NCBI RefSeq assembly: GCF_004210375.1
Contig: NC_134833.1
Span: 21,073,396-21,137,395 of the forward strand
From: Tachypleus tridentatus
Lineage: Eukaryota > Arthropoda > Merostomata > Xiphosura > Limulidae
Length of the DNA stretch: 64,000 nt
Reading direction: 5' to 3'
The stretch's first letter is position 1. Every line of letters starts with the position of its first letter. Positions 25,079 to 35,454 of the stretch are shown one piece after another. Both the position numbers and the translations under genes were made by a program. The notes under the pieces were generated by a model. That model worked only from the letters and a program-made list of their open reading frames with translations. It was not told the origin of the DNA and ran no database searches.

Positions 25079-25312
25079 GTTGCGAGTATATTAATGGTTT
25101 TACTGGTGAAGACGGTAGAGAAACGTTAAAAGTGTTTATTTGTGTGCGTGGCGTGTTCTTCAAAACCAATTTGTATTTTCTAGCGTTTTCGATTGCTTGA
25201 ATTAGTGAATTACCCACGTTCGTTCATCTGTTGTGTTTTTATTTCATCGTCGTTGTTATGGTTACACTCCAGAGGAGATCTCAGCACGGGCCAAAGTTCC
25301 CTCACTTTATGT

Positions 25313-25428
25313 TGTCCCCCACTGGGACAGCGGTAAGTCTTCCGATTTACAGTGCTAAAATCAGGGGTTCCCACCTTGGTGGACACAGCAGATAACCCGA
25401 TGTGGCTTTACTCTAAAAAAACACAAAC
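25313..25428 (+). mobile_element. T2 SINE
   Basis: CCCCCACTGGGACAGCGG head, TTTACAG loop, a B box shortened by a few bases (GGGGTTCCCACC), ACAGCAGATAACCCGATGTG core, (CAAA) tail. Confidence 0.85.
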
Positions 25429-25972
25429 AACACCAATTATGTTACGGAATCCTGTCGTGGCAGCAATGTAAAATTAACATTGTCGTTATTTTTGAGCATT
25501 TGGATAATAAAATAACAATTAAAAAAAAAATCAGGTGGCGTAGTACACACTGGAGCGAAAAGATTTTTTAATAAATAAAAACAGCCAGTGTTCAGTGTAA
25601 ATTCTTTGTTTTCTAAACGTTTCACCTTACGGCTTTATGAAAAGGTTATCCCAAAGTGTAAGACAAGTAGAAGTTTACAGCAGTCAAAAGTGAGAAAAAC
25701 AAACCCTGTCTGTTTAACCTAACAGAACTAATTATACTTATTAGAATAATATTGCGTATCAGTTATGTCACGTAATTTTTCAATTACTTCCCGTGAATAC
25801 TCAACCTGAGTGCCAACTGGACAGGCAGACAGTTGTTAGCATAGTCGTAATGTAGTATTATAAACAGTTTTTTTTCTTGATAGCTCTCTCTACATATAAG
25901 GGCCTAGACTGAACAAAAGTCCAGTCATTGGAGTGGGGTTGCAGTATATTCTATTAATAAGTCCGATCACCC
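25429..25972. other. No gene seen
   Basis: AT-rich. A 62-codon - strand frame is low-complexity and not called. Confidence 0.5.
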
Positions 25973-26244
25973 GGGCCCGGCATGGCCAAGCGTGTTAAGG
26001 CGTGCGACTCGTAATCTGAGGGTCGCGGGTTCGCATCCCCGTCGCGCCAAACATGCTCGCCCTTTCAGGCGTGGGGGCGTTATAATGTGACGGTCAATCC
26101 CACTATTCGTTGGTAAAAGAGTAGGCCAAGAGTCGACGGTGGGTGGTGATGACTAGCTGCCTTCTCTCTTACACTGCAAAATTAGGGACGGCTAGCACAG
26201 ATAGCCCTCGAGTAGCTTTGTGCGAAATTCAAAAAACAAACAAA
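25973..26244 (+). mobile_element. T1 SINE, full length with target duplication
   Basis: Younger-subfamily copy (GTGCGACTCG, GGTTCGCATCC, CTCGAGTAGC). A 10-bp target duplication CCGATCACCC flanks it at 25963-25972 and 26245-26254. Confidence 0.95.
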
Positions 26245-26261
26245 CCGATCACCCTTTTAGC

Positions 26262-26372
26262 GTCTTTTGTTTGTAGTTAACCCTAAAGCTACACAATAGG
26301 CTATCTGTGCTGTGCCCACCCGACTTCTAGCGTTATAAGTCCACGCACTTACCGATTTGCCACTGAGAGGCC
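26262..26372 (-). mobile_element. T3 SINE
   Basis: Inverted T3: TTGTTTGTAGTTAACCC tail, AAAGCTACACAATAGGCTATC core and a head ending ACCGATTTGCCACTGAGAGG. Confidence 0.75.
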
Positions 26373-26503
26373 CTTATACCATTGAAAAAGGAAGACCCCA
26401 TGGAATGTTGCAGTTTTAAATGTTGGACTTGTATATGTGTTTAAAAGTGTTTCAATACCTCCTGCTGTATTTCGTTTCTAAACAGTATCGTTTTATATAT
26501 ATA

Positions 26504-27408
26504 CGAGGGCTGTTCAAAATACGCGGACTGACGTCATAAAACAAAATGTACTTTATTTAGAAGTTACAGGTCTGGGACCCCTTCAAAGTACTCTCCTCCC
26601 CAACGCACACACTTATCCCAACGGTGGTTCCACTTGTTGAAACAGTCCTGGTACGCTTCTTTTGTAATGTCCTCCAGCTCCTTCGTCGCATTTGCCTTAA
26701 TCTCGGGAATCGTCTCAAATCTTCTTCATTTCAAGGATCTTTTGAGTTTGGGGAACAAGAAAAAATCGCAAGGAGCAAGGTCAGGTGAGTAGGAGTGGTG
26801 GGGAAAAACAGTGATCGAGTGTTTGGCCAAAAACTCACGAGTTCTGAGGCACAAATTTCGCAGCAACGCGGTGCATCTTCAATTTTTCGGTCAAAATCTC
26901 GTAACAAGATCCAACTGATATCCCACACTCTTCAGCAAGCTCCCTGACAGTCAGACGTCGATTTGCCCGCACCAAGGTGTTGATTTTGTCGACGTGTGGG
27001 TCGTCAGTTGACGTGGAAGGATGTCCAGGACGCTCATCATCTTCAATGGACTGTCGACCATCCTTAAAACGTTCATGCCACTTGAAACATGCCGTACGCT
27101 TCATAGCAACATCACCGTAAGCCGTGTTAAGCATAGCAAAAGTGTCAGTCGCAGATTTTCCAAGTTTAACACAAAATTTCACAGCAAGTCGTTGCTCCTT
27201 TAGGTCATTCATTCTAAAATCCGCCAAACGAAAAAATCGCACTTCACTTAAAACCGCGTAGCTAATACACAAATGAAGATATCTGCAATCGGGAAATGGC
27301 GTCGTAATCAGCTGATCTGTGCAAACCTAGCGACACCAAGTGGATTCCCCTGGAACCAACTGGAGCCGCGCAATTCAAACAGTCCGCGTATTTTTTGAAC
27401 AGACTTCG
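26504..27408 (-). mobile_element. Internally deleted mariner element
   Basis: 905 bp between TA dinucleotides. The ends are inverted repeats: CGAGGGCTGTTCAAAATACG on the left and, read on the other strand, CGAAGTCTGTTCAAAAAATACG on the right, both followed by CGGACTG. It holds both ends of a transposase gene on the - strand but not the middle, so it is a non-autonomous deletion derivative of a roughly 1.3-kb mariner. Confidence 0.93.
26564..27212 (-). pseudogene. mariner transposase, internally deleted
   Basis: The N-terminal third is intact from MNDLKEQRLAVKFCVKLGKS. It includes the helix-turn-helix pair: first around AYGDVAMKRTACFKWHERF and DDERPGHPSTST, second around LTVRELAEECGISVGSCYEI. 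After RVAAKFVPQ the frame breaks with a stop. C-terminal sequence follows in another frame, with the mariner signature HSYSPDLAPCDFFLFPKLK, which holds the last catalytic Asp, then a further stop and frameshift before EYFEGVPDL. The two earlier catalytic Asp residues are absent, so about 130 of the usual ~345 residues are deleted and no active enzyme can be made. The N-terminal part resembles the Mos1/mauritiana group. Confidence 0.93.
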
Positions 27409-29004
27409 TATATAGTTTACTTCCACATATTTATTGTATATAAAACTTCACGTAACCATCTCTTTGTTTCTGCTTTATAAACCAGAATTTTCTCCGCTGT
27501 GTTTATATTACTGTCATGGATTCATTTTTGTTTTCTAAAATTTATAGTACTTACTAGAGGAAATTAGACATTTTCAAAATAAAATTAGAAGAAGATAAAA
27601 ACGACCTCTATTCTGCAAGCAATAATAATAAAACGTTTCATATCACCCGACATTTCGCCATTATCAGGGCTAACTTATATAACAACTGATGTCTGAAATA
27701 AAATGTTTTTTTTTATTATTACCTGGAAAGTAAACTTCGTTTTTATTAATTTTGTTATCTTATTATTTAGAACGTTGTTACGTGCCAGATGATAATATGA
27801 ACACAGTTTTATTGTTTCGAATTACGTCAGCTGTCTGTCTGTTCCGTTAACAGTGGGCTTGCGTTCTCAATAAAACCTTCAGGTGAAACGTTGTCGAAAC
27901 AGTTTTCAAAAGATGTTTGCTTCTTTGATTGTTAAATCAGACAGTTTAGTTATTATATTAAATTATTACGTAGGGATACCAGTAAAAACACGGTCCGTAT
28001 ATAGTTAAATATTGTTGTATAATTTGAAACTATGGTAATGGTTCACGTAACAATAAGAAGCTCGTGACTTATGTTATTATTCTTGACTAACAATGTAGTA
28101 ACAATAAAACGTTTTAAATGGGATCAGTAAATGCTGTTAATAATTAAGTTATGATATAATACATTTTCCGTGATTTAGTTATCAGGTTTTATTAAAGATG
28201 TAGTTGTTATATCACTTAGATCCATCATGTACTGCAATATAACGTTTAGATTATTAAATGTAAAAATAAAACTGAAAGAAAAAAATCTACTTTTGTTTTC
28301 CTCGGTTATTTGAAGTTCCCAAATACTCTGGATATCATAAAGGAAAGTCCTCTGTGGTTTAAAAATGAAGTCTGTATATCATCCCTAAACAGACTGTCTT
28401 TGTTCTAGACTTCTTTTGGAATAGTTGTTTCATATTCTAAATCAATCAGATACAGCTAGCTACGAAGTTTAAGTGGCGTAAAAGTTGCAAACAACATTCA
28501 GGACTTAATCCCGGGGCAAGTGGGCCCGTAAACGCTGGGGTGCCGAAGGTGCCGTAACGAAATAGACCATTACTCACCAACACGAAATCCGTGCATCACC
28601 GGAGGTGATTAGAACGAATAAGCGGATTACACGGCGTTAAACAAGCCTCTCTCGGCACCCGTAAAATTTGAAGCTTCACGCTATGACTTGGCCACTTCAC
28701 GGTTTAACACGACAGGCATTGCTCTGAATATCTGATAACCACGCGTTCAATAATCGGAGCCACATGAACCTCACTGTGTGACATGAAACTTTCCTTTTAT
28801 CAAGTTCACGGAGAAGTGTTAATGGAATGCTTCTTAAAAGCGAACAGAAGCTTAATAAAGGATATAAATCACATTACAATCCGTTAGCAAATAAATGAAA
28901 AATGTATATTAGGCGTAAACGAAGTAACTCTTGGCATTCAGTGGTAAGGCTGAACTGACGTTTACACTTATCACTCTCATGAAAATTAATTTTTTTTGTC
29001 GTTT
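27409..29004. other. No gene seen; possible decayed repeats
   Basis: Mostly AT-rich. CGTTTCATATCACCCGACATTT near 27635 and, inverted, TTCAGGTGAAACGTTGTCG near 27881 resemble the retroelement-type terminal motif also seen near 23806. A GC-richer block at 28500-28760 (GGGTGCCGAAGGTGCCG) has no long open frame and is unexplained. Confidence 0.35.
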
Positions 29005-29125
29005 ATTTGTTTGTTGTTAAGCACATAGCTACACTATAGACTATCTGCGCTGTACCAACGGCGATTACCAAAACACAGTTTTTTTAGAGCTACAAGTTTT
29101 CAGACTTACCGCTGAACCACTGGAA
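29005..29125 (-). mobile_element. T3 SINE, full length
   Basis: Inverted T3: TTTGTTTGTTGTTAAGCAC tail, AGCTACACTATAGACTATC core, head complement CTTACCGCTGAACCACTGG. Confidence 0.8.
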
Positions 29126-29460
29126 GAGCAAAAATAGTTCTGAAAGTGATAGATTGAAAGAAGAAAAAAAAAATAAATTCTGTTAACTGTTTTCTGATAT
29201 CACACAGATTGTTTGTTTTTCATTAAATTCATAATATTTTTAGAACGTTCGTAATGTTGGAAAATATTTAATATATTTGTATTTATAGTAAAGGTAACAA
29301 GGCTATGCGATATCTCTAATTCTGATCTACTAACCAAATGTTAGGCAGTCAGTTAGCGGCATCCTTGCACCCATCGTTTACGCTAAGGATACACTGTCAC
29401 TCTTATAACACACCTACAACCTTAAAAGGGGGAATTTTGTGGTATCTCACCGATTTGAAT

Positions 29461-29546
29461 CTGGATAGTCAGCTCCGATACCACAGAGCCAACCTTTACC
29501 CAACTGGATAGTCAGCTCCGATACCACAGAGCCAACCTTTACCCAA
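29461..29546. repeat. 43-bp perfect tandem duplication
   Basis: CTGGATAGTCAGCTCCGATA, then CCACAGAGCCAACCTTTACCCAA, occurs twice back to back without a mismatch, so it is recent. Confidence 0.95.
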
Positions 29547-29884
29547 ACATCAACTCATCTGTCATTGTACTTGAATTCCAACAGCTCGTTCAGTATTGGG
29601 CCTAACGTGATAGTGTTTATAGAGCAAAGTTTCTTTTATGCTATTGCACTGGAAACAAAACCACTTGATTACCCGCCTTTCTGTCGTTTGTTTAATCTAG
29701 AATTAATTAATTTGTTTAAACTGTTTAGAGCATGACAACAGATATTAGGATTTCAGAGTATGAATATTTGAATTCAAATTTACGATTTAGATACAGTTTC
29801 TTAAATTAGCTGTTGTATATATACATATGCATAAACGCCCATGAAAACCTATATGTCAAACTTGGTGAAGGTCCATCAATAGGA

Positions 29885-30160
29885 GGGCCCGGCATGGCCA
29901 GGTGGGTTAAGGCGTGCGACTCGTAATCTGAGGGTCGCGGGTTCGCATCCCCGTCGCGCCAAACATGCTCGCATTTTTAGCCGTTGAAGCGTTATATTGT
30001 GACGGTCAAGCCCACTATTCGTTGGTAAAAGAGTAACCCAAGAGTTGGCGGTGGGTGGTGATGACTAGCTGCCTTCCCTCTAGTCTTACACTGCTAAATT
30101 AGGGACGGCTAGCACAGATAGCCCTCGAGTAGCTTTGTGCGAAATTCAAAAACAAACAAA
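29885..30160 (+). mobile_element. T1 SINE, full length with target duplication
   Basis: Younger-subfamily copy, from GGGCCCGGCATGGCCAGGTG to AAATTCAAAAACAAACAAA. Flanked by a 12-bp duplication with one mismatch, CCATCAATAGGA and CCATCAACAGGA. Confidence 0.95.
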
Positions 30161-30299
30161 CCATCAACAGGAAGCGAAGTAGTAGTTAAAAAAAAACAAA
30201 AACGCCCGTAAAACGGAAAATGAGAAACTAAACGTTCGCAACAAATTCCCCATGGACTGAAAAAACCTCCATGAGAAATTTGGTGAGGATCCGTCTCTA

Positions 30300-30423
30300 G
30301 CCTTCCGCTAGTACAGCGGTATGTCTCCGGATTTACCCCGTTACAATCAAGGGTTCGATTCCCCTCGGTGGGCTCAGCAGATAGCCCGATGTGGCTTTGC
30401 TATAAGAAAACACAAGCACACAC
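30300..30423 (+). mobile_element. T2 SINE, full length with target duplication
   Basis: CCTTCCGCTAGTACAGCGG head, GGGTTCGATTCCCC B box, CAGCAGATAGCCCGATGTGG core, CTATAAGAAAACACAAGCAC tail. The 10-bp duplication TCCGTCTCTA is at 30290-30299 and 30424-30433. Confidence 0.93.
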
Positions 30424-30600
30424 TCCGTCTCTAAGGGGCAAAGTAGTGGTAAAAAAAATACTAAAACGCCCATAAAAACTACAAAACGCAAAACTGATAG
30501 TATATATGTGTCTCTGCATTGACTTAATAAACCCCGACGCCAATTTTGGTGAATATCCATGCACACCCTGCGAAGTAGTTACCAGGACAAACAGCAGACA

Positions 30601-30962
30601 AAACAGAGTACTATATAGATTAATACACAATTTTAAAAATGAAATACCCCAGTTTAAAATAGTTAATTACATTATTTTTTTCATAGTTTACTATTAAGAT
30701 TAATCATGTCAATAAAGCACTTTATTATCGAAATCATTTAAAGTATTTTATTATTAAAGTATTATATTACTGATGTTATTAAAACCGTTCTTGTAACTGT
30801 TTCAACGAAAACCGGATCAGTTAGACGAAGTGTTAACTAAACATATTTGATAAACTATACTGGATCTTGTATTAAGTTAACTTGATAGCCTACAAGTAAA
30901 TATAACTTAGATTAAAATGAAGAAATTTACACACATCAGATCACACTAGAATGAAAGAGAAA
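30601..30962. other. No gene seen
   Basis: AT-rich spacer; nothing recognised. Confidence 0.5.
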
Positions 30963-31228
30963 TGACTCGGCATGGCCAGGTGGGTTAAGGCGTTCGACTC
31001 CTAATCTGAGGGTCGCGGGTTCGAATCCCGGTCGCACCAACCATCCTCGCCCTTTCAGCCGTGGGGGCGTTATAATGTGAGTCAATCCTATTAGTCGTTG
31101 GTAAAAGAGTTGGTGGTGGGTGGTAATGACTATTTGCCTTCCCTCTAGTCTCACACTGCTAAATTAGGGACGGCTAGCGCAGATAGCCCTCGTGTAGCTT
31201 TGTGCGAAACTCAAAAACAAACAAACTA
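30963..31228 (+). mobile_element. T1 SINE, full length
   Basis: CTCGGCATGGCCAGGTGGG head, GGTTCGAATCCCGG B box, older-type CTCGTGTAGC, tail ACTCAAAAACAAACAAAC. Small deletions in the body. Confidence 0.92.
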
Positions 31229-31756
31229 AAATCCAACCTGACAAAAAAGTAACCTTCTTTGTACAAACTTAAAATCACATAATTTTCTTCAGCGATAAAT
31301 GAGACGTCAGTTTTCTTACATTACAAGACTAATTTGCACCTCAAGGGCGCGTCATTTTGTTTCTCAAATTAAAATATGGCGTATTGTTTTCACTTTGAAA
31401 ATGTATTTTAAAAGACTAGTTGAGTCTTTGTTGTACGCTGGCCTTCAGTTACAACAACTGTAAATACAGTTATAACGTGTTTATTATGTATATTAACAGG
31501 CGTAGTTCTATCTATGTTAATCCAATTTTAGGTGTTAACAGCTAACATCTTTGTATAAAGATGACCCATTATGTTTGTATGTGTTTGCATCCATCACCTA
31601 GAACAAGCTGACTCATTACTGCAATTTTTCTATGGAAACTGTCAGATGATGCACAAAAGTTATTTTGCCATTTTTGCACGAAAAGTGAGGAAAAAAAGAC
31701 CTTGAAATAAGACACATTTCTATTATTGTTTTATTATAGAACTTCCGTTTGCTTTG
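31229..31756. other. No gene seen
   Basis: AT-rich spacer without recognised repeats. Confidence 0.5.
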
Positions 31757-31865
31757 TTTGATTAGAATTTAAGCACAAAGCTACACAACGGGTTATCTCT
31801 GTTCTGCCCACCACGAGTATCGCAACTCGGTCTCTAGTATTTACGTCCGCTGTGCCACTTGGGTG
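31757..31865 (-). mobile_element. T3 SINE
   Basis: Inverted T3: AAGCACAAAGCTACACAACG, CCCACCACGAGTATCGCAAC and the head complement CGCTGTGCCACTTGGG. Confidence 0.75.
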
Positions 31866-32080
31866 TTTTAAGTTCATCACCCACTGTTGGGTGGCTCGAT
31901 TACCATAAGGTTTTTATGGTAACTGTAAACTTTCCAAAAGTTTACATCGTATATTTTGTTTTAGGATTTTTTGCCCAAGAAAGAGGATAAAAAACACCCA
32001 AAAATAAGATTATTTCTATTTTTCTTTTATAGACGTTTGGCTTTCAGTTTAACAACATGAGTATTTAATCACTTAAATGG

Positions 32081-32358
32081 GGCCCCGGCATGTCAGGTGG
32101 TTAAGGCACTCGACTAGTTATCCGAGGGTCGCGGGTTCGAGTCTCCGTCATATCAAGCGTGCTCGCCCTTTCAGTCGTGGGGGCGTTATAAGTGCGATCA
32201 ATCCTACTATTCGTTGGTAAAAGAGTACCACAAGAGTTAATGGTGGGTAGTGATCACTAGCTGCTTTCTCTCTAATCTTACACTGTTAAATTAGGAACGG
32301 CTAGCGTAGATAGCCCTCGTGTAGCTTTGCGCGAAATTCCAAAAACAAATAAACAAAC
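32081..32358 (+). mobile_element. T1 SINE, full length with target duplication
   Basis: Older-subfamily copy (CACTCGACTAGTTATCCGAG, CTCGTGTAGC). Flanked by CACTTAAATGG(G) on both sides (11-12 bp; 32070-32080 and 32359-32368). Confidence 0.93.
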
Positions 32359-32528
32359 ACTTAAATGGGTAAATTATTATTTTCCACAAAGTAGGATATA
32401 CAATTAGCATCTACTGAGGCTATTAGGTATCTAATAACAATATAAAGATTGTTCATGGGGGGGGGGCAAAAGAACGAAGAATGGTAACGTTATTTAACAT
32501 TGTTCTTTATATAATTATAGAATTTTTG

Positions 32529-32648
32529 TCCCTCGCTGGGACAGCAGTAAGTCTACGGATTTACAACGCTAAAATGAGGGTTTCGATTCTCCTCGGTGGA
32601 CTCAGCAGATAGCCCTATGTGGCTTTGCTGTAAGAAAAATACACAATA
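32529..32648 (+). mobile_element. T2 SINE, full length
   Basis: CCCTCGCTGGGACAGCAG head, TTTACAA loop, TTTCGATTCTCC B box, CAGCAGATAGCCCTATGTGG core and CTGTAAGAAAAATACAC tail. Confidence 0.88.
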
Positions 32649-33137
32649 CATATTACAGACTTTTTACTTTTTTAACAGATACCCACAGACAGCGAAAATT
32701 TATCGAACGCAAAAGACGTACCTCTTTATAGAAAGTCCAAATTTGGTTAAATGTCTATTTAGTTAACTAAGTCCAATATAATTTAATCTGATGATAGCTT
32801 TGAATATTACTGATTAATATGTACTTAAGAGCTGTTCATAACATTATTGAATTCAACAGCGTATACTGTGTATCTTGAAAAAAAAAATTGGTTCGATATT
32901 TTTTTTGTATAGTACTGAGCTTTAATCTTCAATGGTTTCTCTTATGACTGTATAGAATTAATCTGACAGCCAAGAACTTTGGGGCTATTAGAACTAGGGG
33001 GTTAACCCTTTTGCTAATACTTTCTTGGGGAAAGTAAAGTACAAATACTTGGTTTGATCCCAGAAGGTGCAAATCATGGGTAACCATGGATAACTTAGAG
33101 CCCATCTAGTGGTCGAACCTGAATTTAAGCTTGAGGG
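32649..33137. other. No gene seen
   Basis: AT-rich spacer; a G-run lies just upstream near 32457-32467. Nothing recognised. Confidence 0.5.
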
Positions 33138-33413
33138 TAGGTCCCGGCATGGCCAAGCGTGTTAAGGCGTGCGACTCGTAATCTGAGGGTCGTGGGTTCG
33201 CATCCCCGTCGCGCCAAACATACTCGCCCTTTTAGCCGTGGGAGCGTTATAATGTAACGATCAATCCCACTATTCGTTGGTAAAAGAGTAGCCCAAGAGT
33301 TGGTGGTGAGTGGTGATGACTAACTGCCTTCCCTCTAGTCTTACACTACTAAATTAGGGACGGCTATCGCAGATAGCTCTCAAGTAGCTTTGTGCGAAAT
33401 TCAAAAAACAAAC
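33138..33413 (+). mobile_element. T1 SINE, full length with target duplication
   Basis: Younger-subfamily copy (GTGCGACTCG, GGTTCGCATCC). Flanked by the 11-bp duplication AAGCTTGAGGG at 33127-33137 and 33414-33424. Confidence 0.95.
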
Positions 33414-33424
33414 AAGCTTGAGGG

Positions 33425-33845
33425 CAAGCCTTGATTTTCAGAGGAAAAGAATGATCTAGTTAAGTGCGTACGTTGTTAGCATGTGTCTTAAAGCTAGATT
33501 TTTACAGTTTTACTTCAGTTGCAGCTTAAAGATCTGGTAAGTAATAGTTTTTATATTGTCGGGGTTTACGCCGTATATTTGAACACATGCAAAACATGCG
33601 TTTCTTATTTAATACGTAGGTATCTTCTATTTTCATACATTTTATCTAATTTCTACAGCTCTAAATGTTTCAAGTTGATTCAGTTTGTGTATATGTTTAC
33701 TTTAAAATATCTTAATCAATTTTTTTAGAGGAACCCTCCCAACGTTATATCGAAAACATAATCTTTATTGTAAGTAATATTAATTATTAAATGTATTTGT
33801 ATATATATTAAACATGTAAAAATCAGGGTTAGCAGTTATAAAAGT
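33425..33845. other. No gene seen
   Basis: AT-rich; the 69-codon + strand frame is Tyr/Phe/Leu-rich, as expected from base composition. Confidence 0.5.
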
Positions 33846-33970
33846 CTCCCACTGACTCTGAAGTATGTCTATAGATTTACAGAACTACAAATTAGGTTTC
33901 GATACCTGTAAGGGGCACAGCACATGTTTCCTATTGTGTAACTTTGTGTTTAACTACTAAAAACAAAACA
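33846..33970 (+). mobile_element. T3 SINE, full length
   Basis: CTCCCACTGACTCTGAAGTA head, GGTTTCGATACCTG B box, CTATTGTGTAACTTTGTG core, AAAACAAAACAAAAAC tail. Confidence 0.75.
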
Positions 33971-34135
33971 AAAACAACGATATAAAATATATCACTGGAA
34001 TACTGATATAACGCGACAAACAAGGAAACTTCAACTTCACGGACTGTGGGACGAATTTACCAATTTGTAAACCAACTGTTCGTTTTGCTGCATTTTCCAG
34101 GAACTATTATTGTTATTAGTTTAAAATGCCTCTGT

Positions 34136-34411
34136 GCGCCCGTCATGGCCAGGTGGTTAATGCGCTTGAGATTCGCAACCCGAGGGTCGGGAGTTCCTAA
34201 TCCAAGTCACACCAAACATGCTCGCCCTTTTAGCCGTTGGGGCGTTATAATGTGGCAGTCAATCCCACTATTCGTTGTTAAAAGAGTAGCCCAAGAGTTG
34301 GCGATGGGTGGTGATGACTAGCTGCCTTCCCTATAGTCTTACACTGCTAAATTAGGGACGGCTGGCGCAGATAGTCCTCGTGTAGCTTTAAGCGAAATTC
34401 AAAAAACAAAC
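34136..34411 (+). mobile_element. T1 SINE, full length with target duplication
   Basis: GCGCCCGTCATGGCCAGGTGG head with a mutated B box (GGGAGTTCCTAATCC). Flanked by a 13-bp duplication AAAATGCCTCTGT at 34123-34135 and 34412-34424. It accounts for most of the 91-codon frame here. Confidence 0.95.
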
Positions 34412-34712
34412 AAAATGCCTCTGTTTCAGTTGTGGTAGAACTTGGGGAGTGTAAGAAGGTGGTGACCACAAGTTGCAAATAACTTTCGAAGTGTGTTTAA
34501 TATGGAGTCTTAGCCCCTCAGTAGCGTTCAATATTTCAAGACATGGCCGACAGTGGAACAAAATATTCAACTCTGAATTTAATGGGATGCGAAAGAAAAT
34601 GTTGAGCTTCTAAAGTTCCGATTTTTGAATTCGTTGCACGACCAAGGACAAATGTTAAATAACTGTCGTCGTTTCTTTCTGACTGTTTGTGTGTAGAACT
34701 ATTATGTAGAAG
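34412..34712. other. No gene seen
   Basis: Short unique spacer with no supported feature. Confidence 0.5.
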
Positions 34713-34714
34713 GA

Positions 34715-34974
34715 TTTGTTTGTTTTTTTAATTTCGCGCAACGACGGCTACCTACGCTAGCGGTCCCTAACTTAGCAGTGTAAGACTAGAGGGAAGGCAG
34801 CTAGTCATCACCACCCAACAACTCTTGGGCTACTTTAGTACCAACAAATAGTGGGATTGACAGTAACATTAAAACACCAACACGGCTGTAAGGGGGAGAA
34901 ATTTTGGTGTGACGGGGATTTGAACATGCAGATTACAAGTCGAGCGCTTTAACCATCTAGCCATGCCAGACCCT
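34715..34974 (-). mobile_element. T1 SINE, older copy
   Basis: Inverted copy (TTTAATTTCGCGCAACGACGG ... TAGCCATGCCAGACC) with several small deletions. Confidence 0.88.
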
Positions 34975-35081
34975 ATGTGGAAGGTCCCAAAACGGAACAT
35001 ATCTAAAGGTCAGCCAGAAATATAGATACATAGCTTAAAAGATGTACAGACTGGTTAAAAACTACCACCATAAACACAAAG

Positions 35082-35160
35082 TTCTGTTCACCGCAGTCGT
35101 CGAAACTTGATTTTTAGTGTTATAAGCCCTCAAATTTACCACTGAGCTCGAAGTACCGGG
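35082..35160 (-). mobile_element. T3 SINE fragment
   Basis: GTTCACCGCAGTCGTCGAAAC and the head complement AAATTTACCACTGAGCTCG; core and tail are mostly lost. Confidence 0.5.
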
Positions 35161-35248
35161 AGGCATCAGACTCTCTTCACAAACACGGTCTCTAAACAAG
35201 ACGTAGGCTGTACCGCTATACTCAATCAAGGAACACAAACATAAGTCT

Positions 35249-35312
35249 TCCTGTTGTTAAGCACAAAGCTACACAATCGGCTATCTGTGCTGTGGCCACT
35301 GCGTCTAAATTA
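35249..35312 (-). mobile_element. T3 SINE fragment (tail and core)
   Basis: TGTTGTTAAGCACAAAGCTA, then CACAATCGGCTATCTGTGCTG, is the inverted T3 tail and core; the head is missing. Confidence 0.6.
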
Positions 35313-35454
35313 ACAAAAAAACAATTAGCAACATGTTTATGTTTTTACCCTTTAATTAAGGATGAATATTAATTAAAACACGTTAAAGAAATAAACAAAA
35401 ATATTTTCTTCTCTATGCAAGTTCGGAAAGAAAAGATTCAACATAAAGTAAATA

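Larger units (their letters stand above)
29832..30600 (+). repeat. Ancient dispersed repeat units, interrupted by two SINEs
   Basis: The motifs AAACGCCC(A/G)T(G/A)AAAAC, TTTGGTGA(A/G)(G/T)ATCC and AGCGAAGTAGTAGTTAAAA recur with drift at about 29832, 30174-30290 and 30428-30600. This suggests three decayed units of one repeat. A T1 and a T2 copy have inserted inside. Confidence 0.45.
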
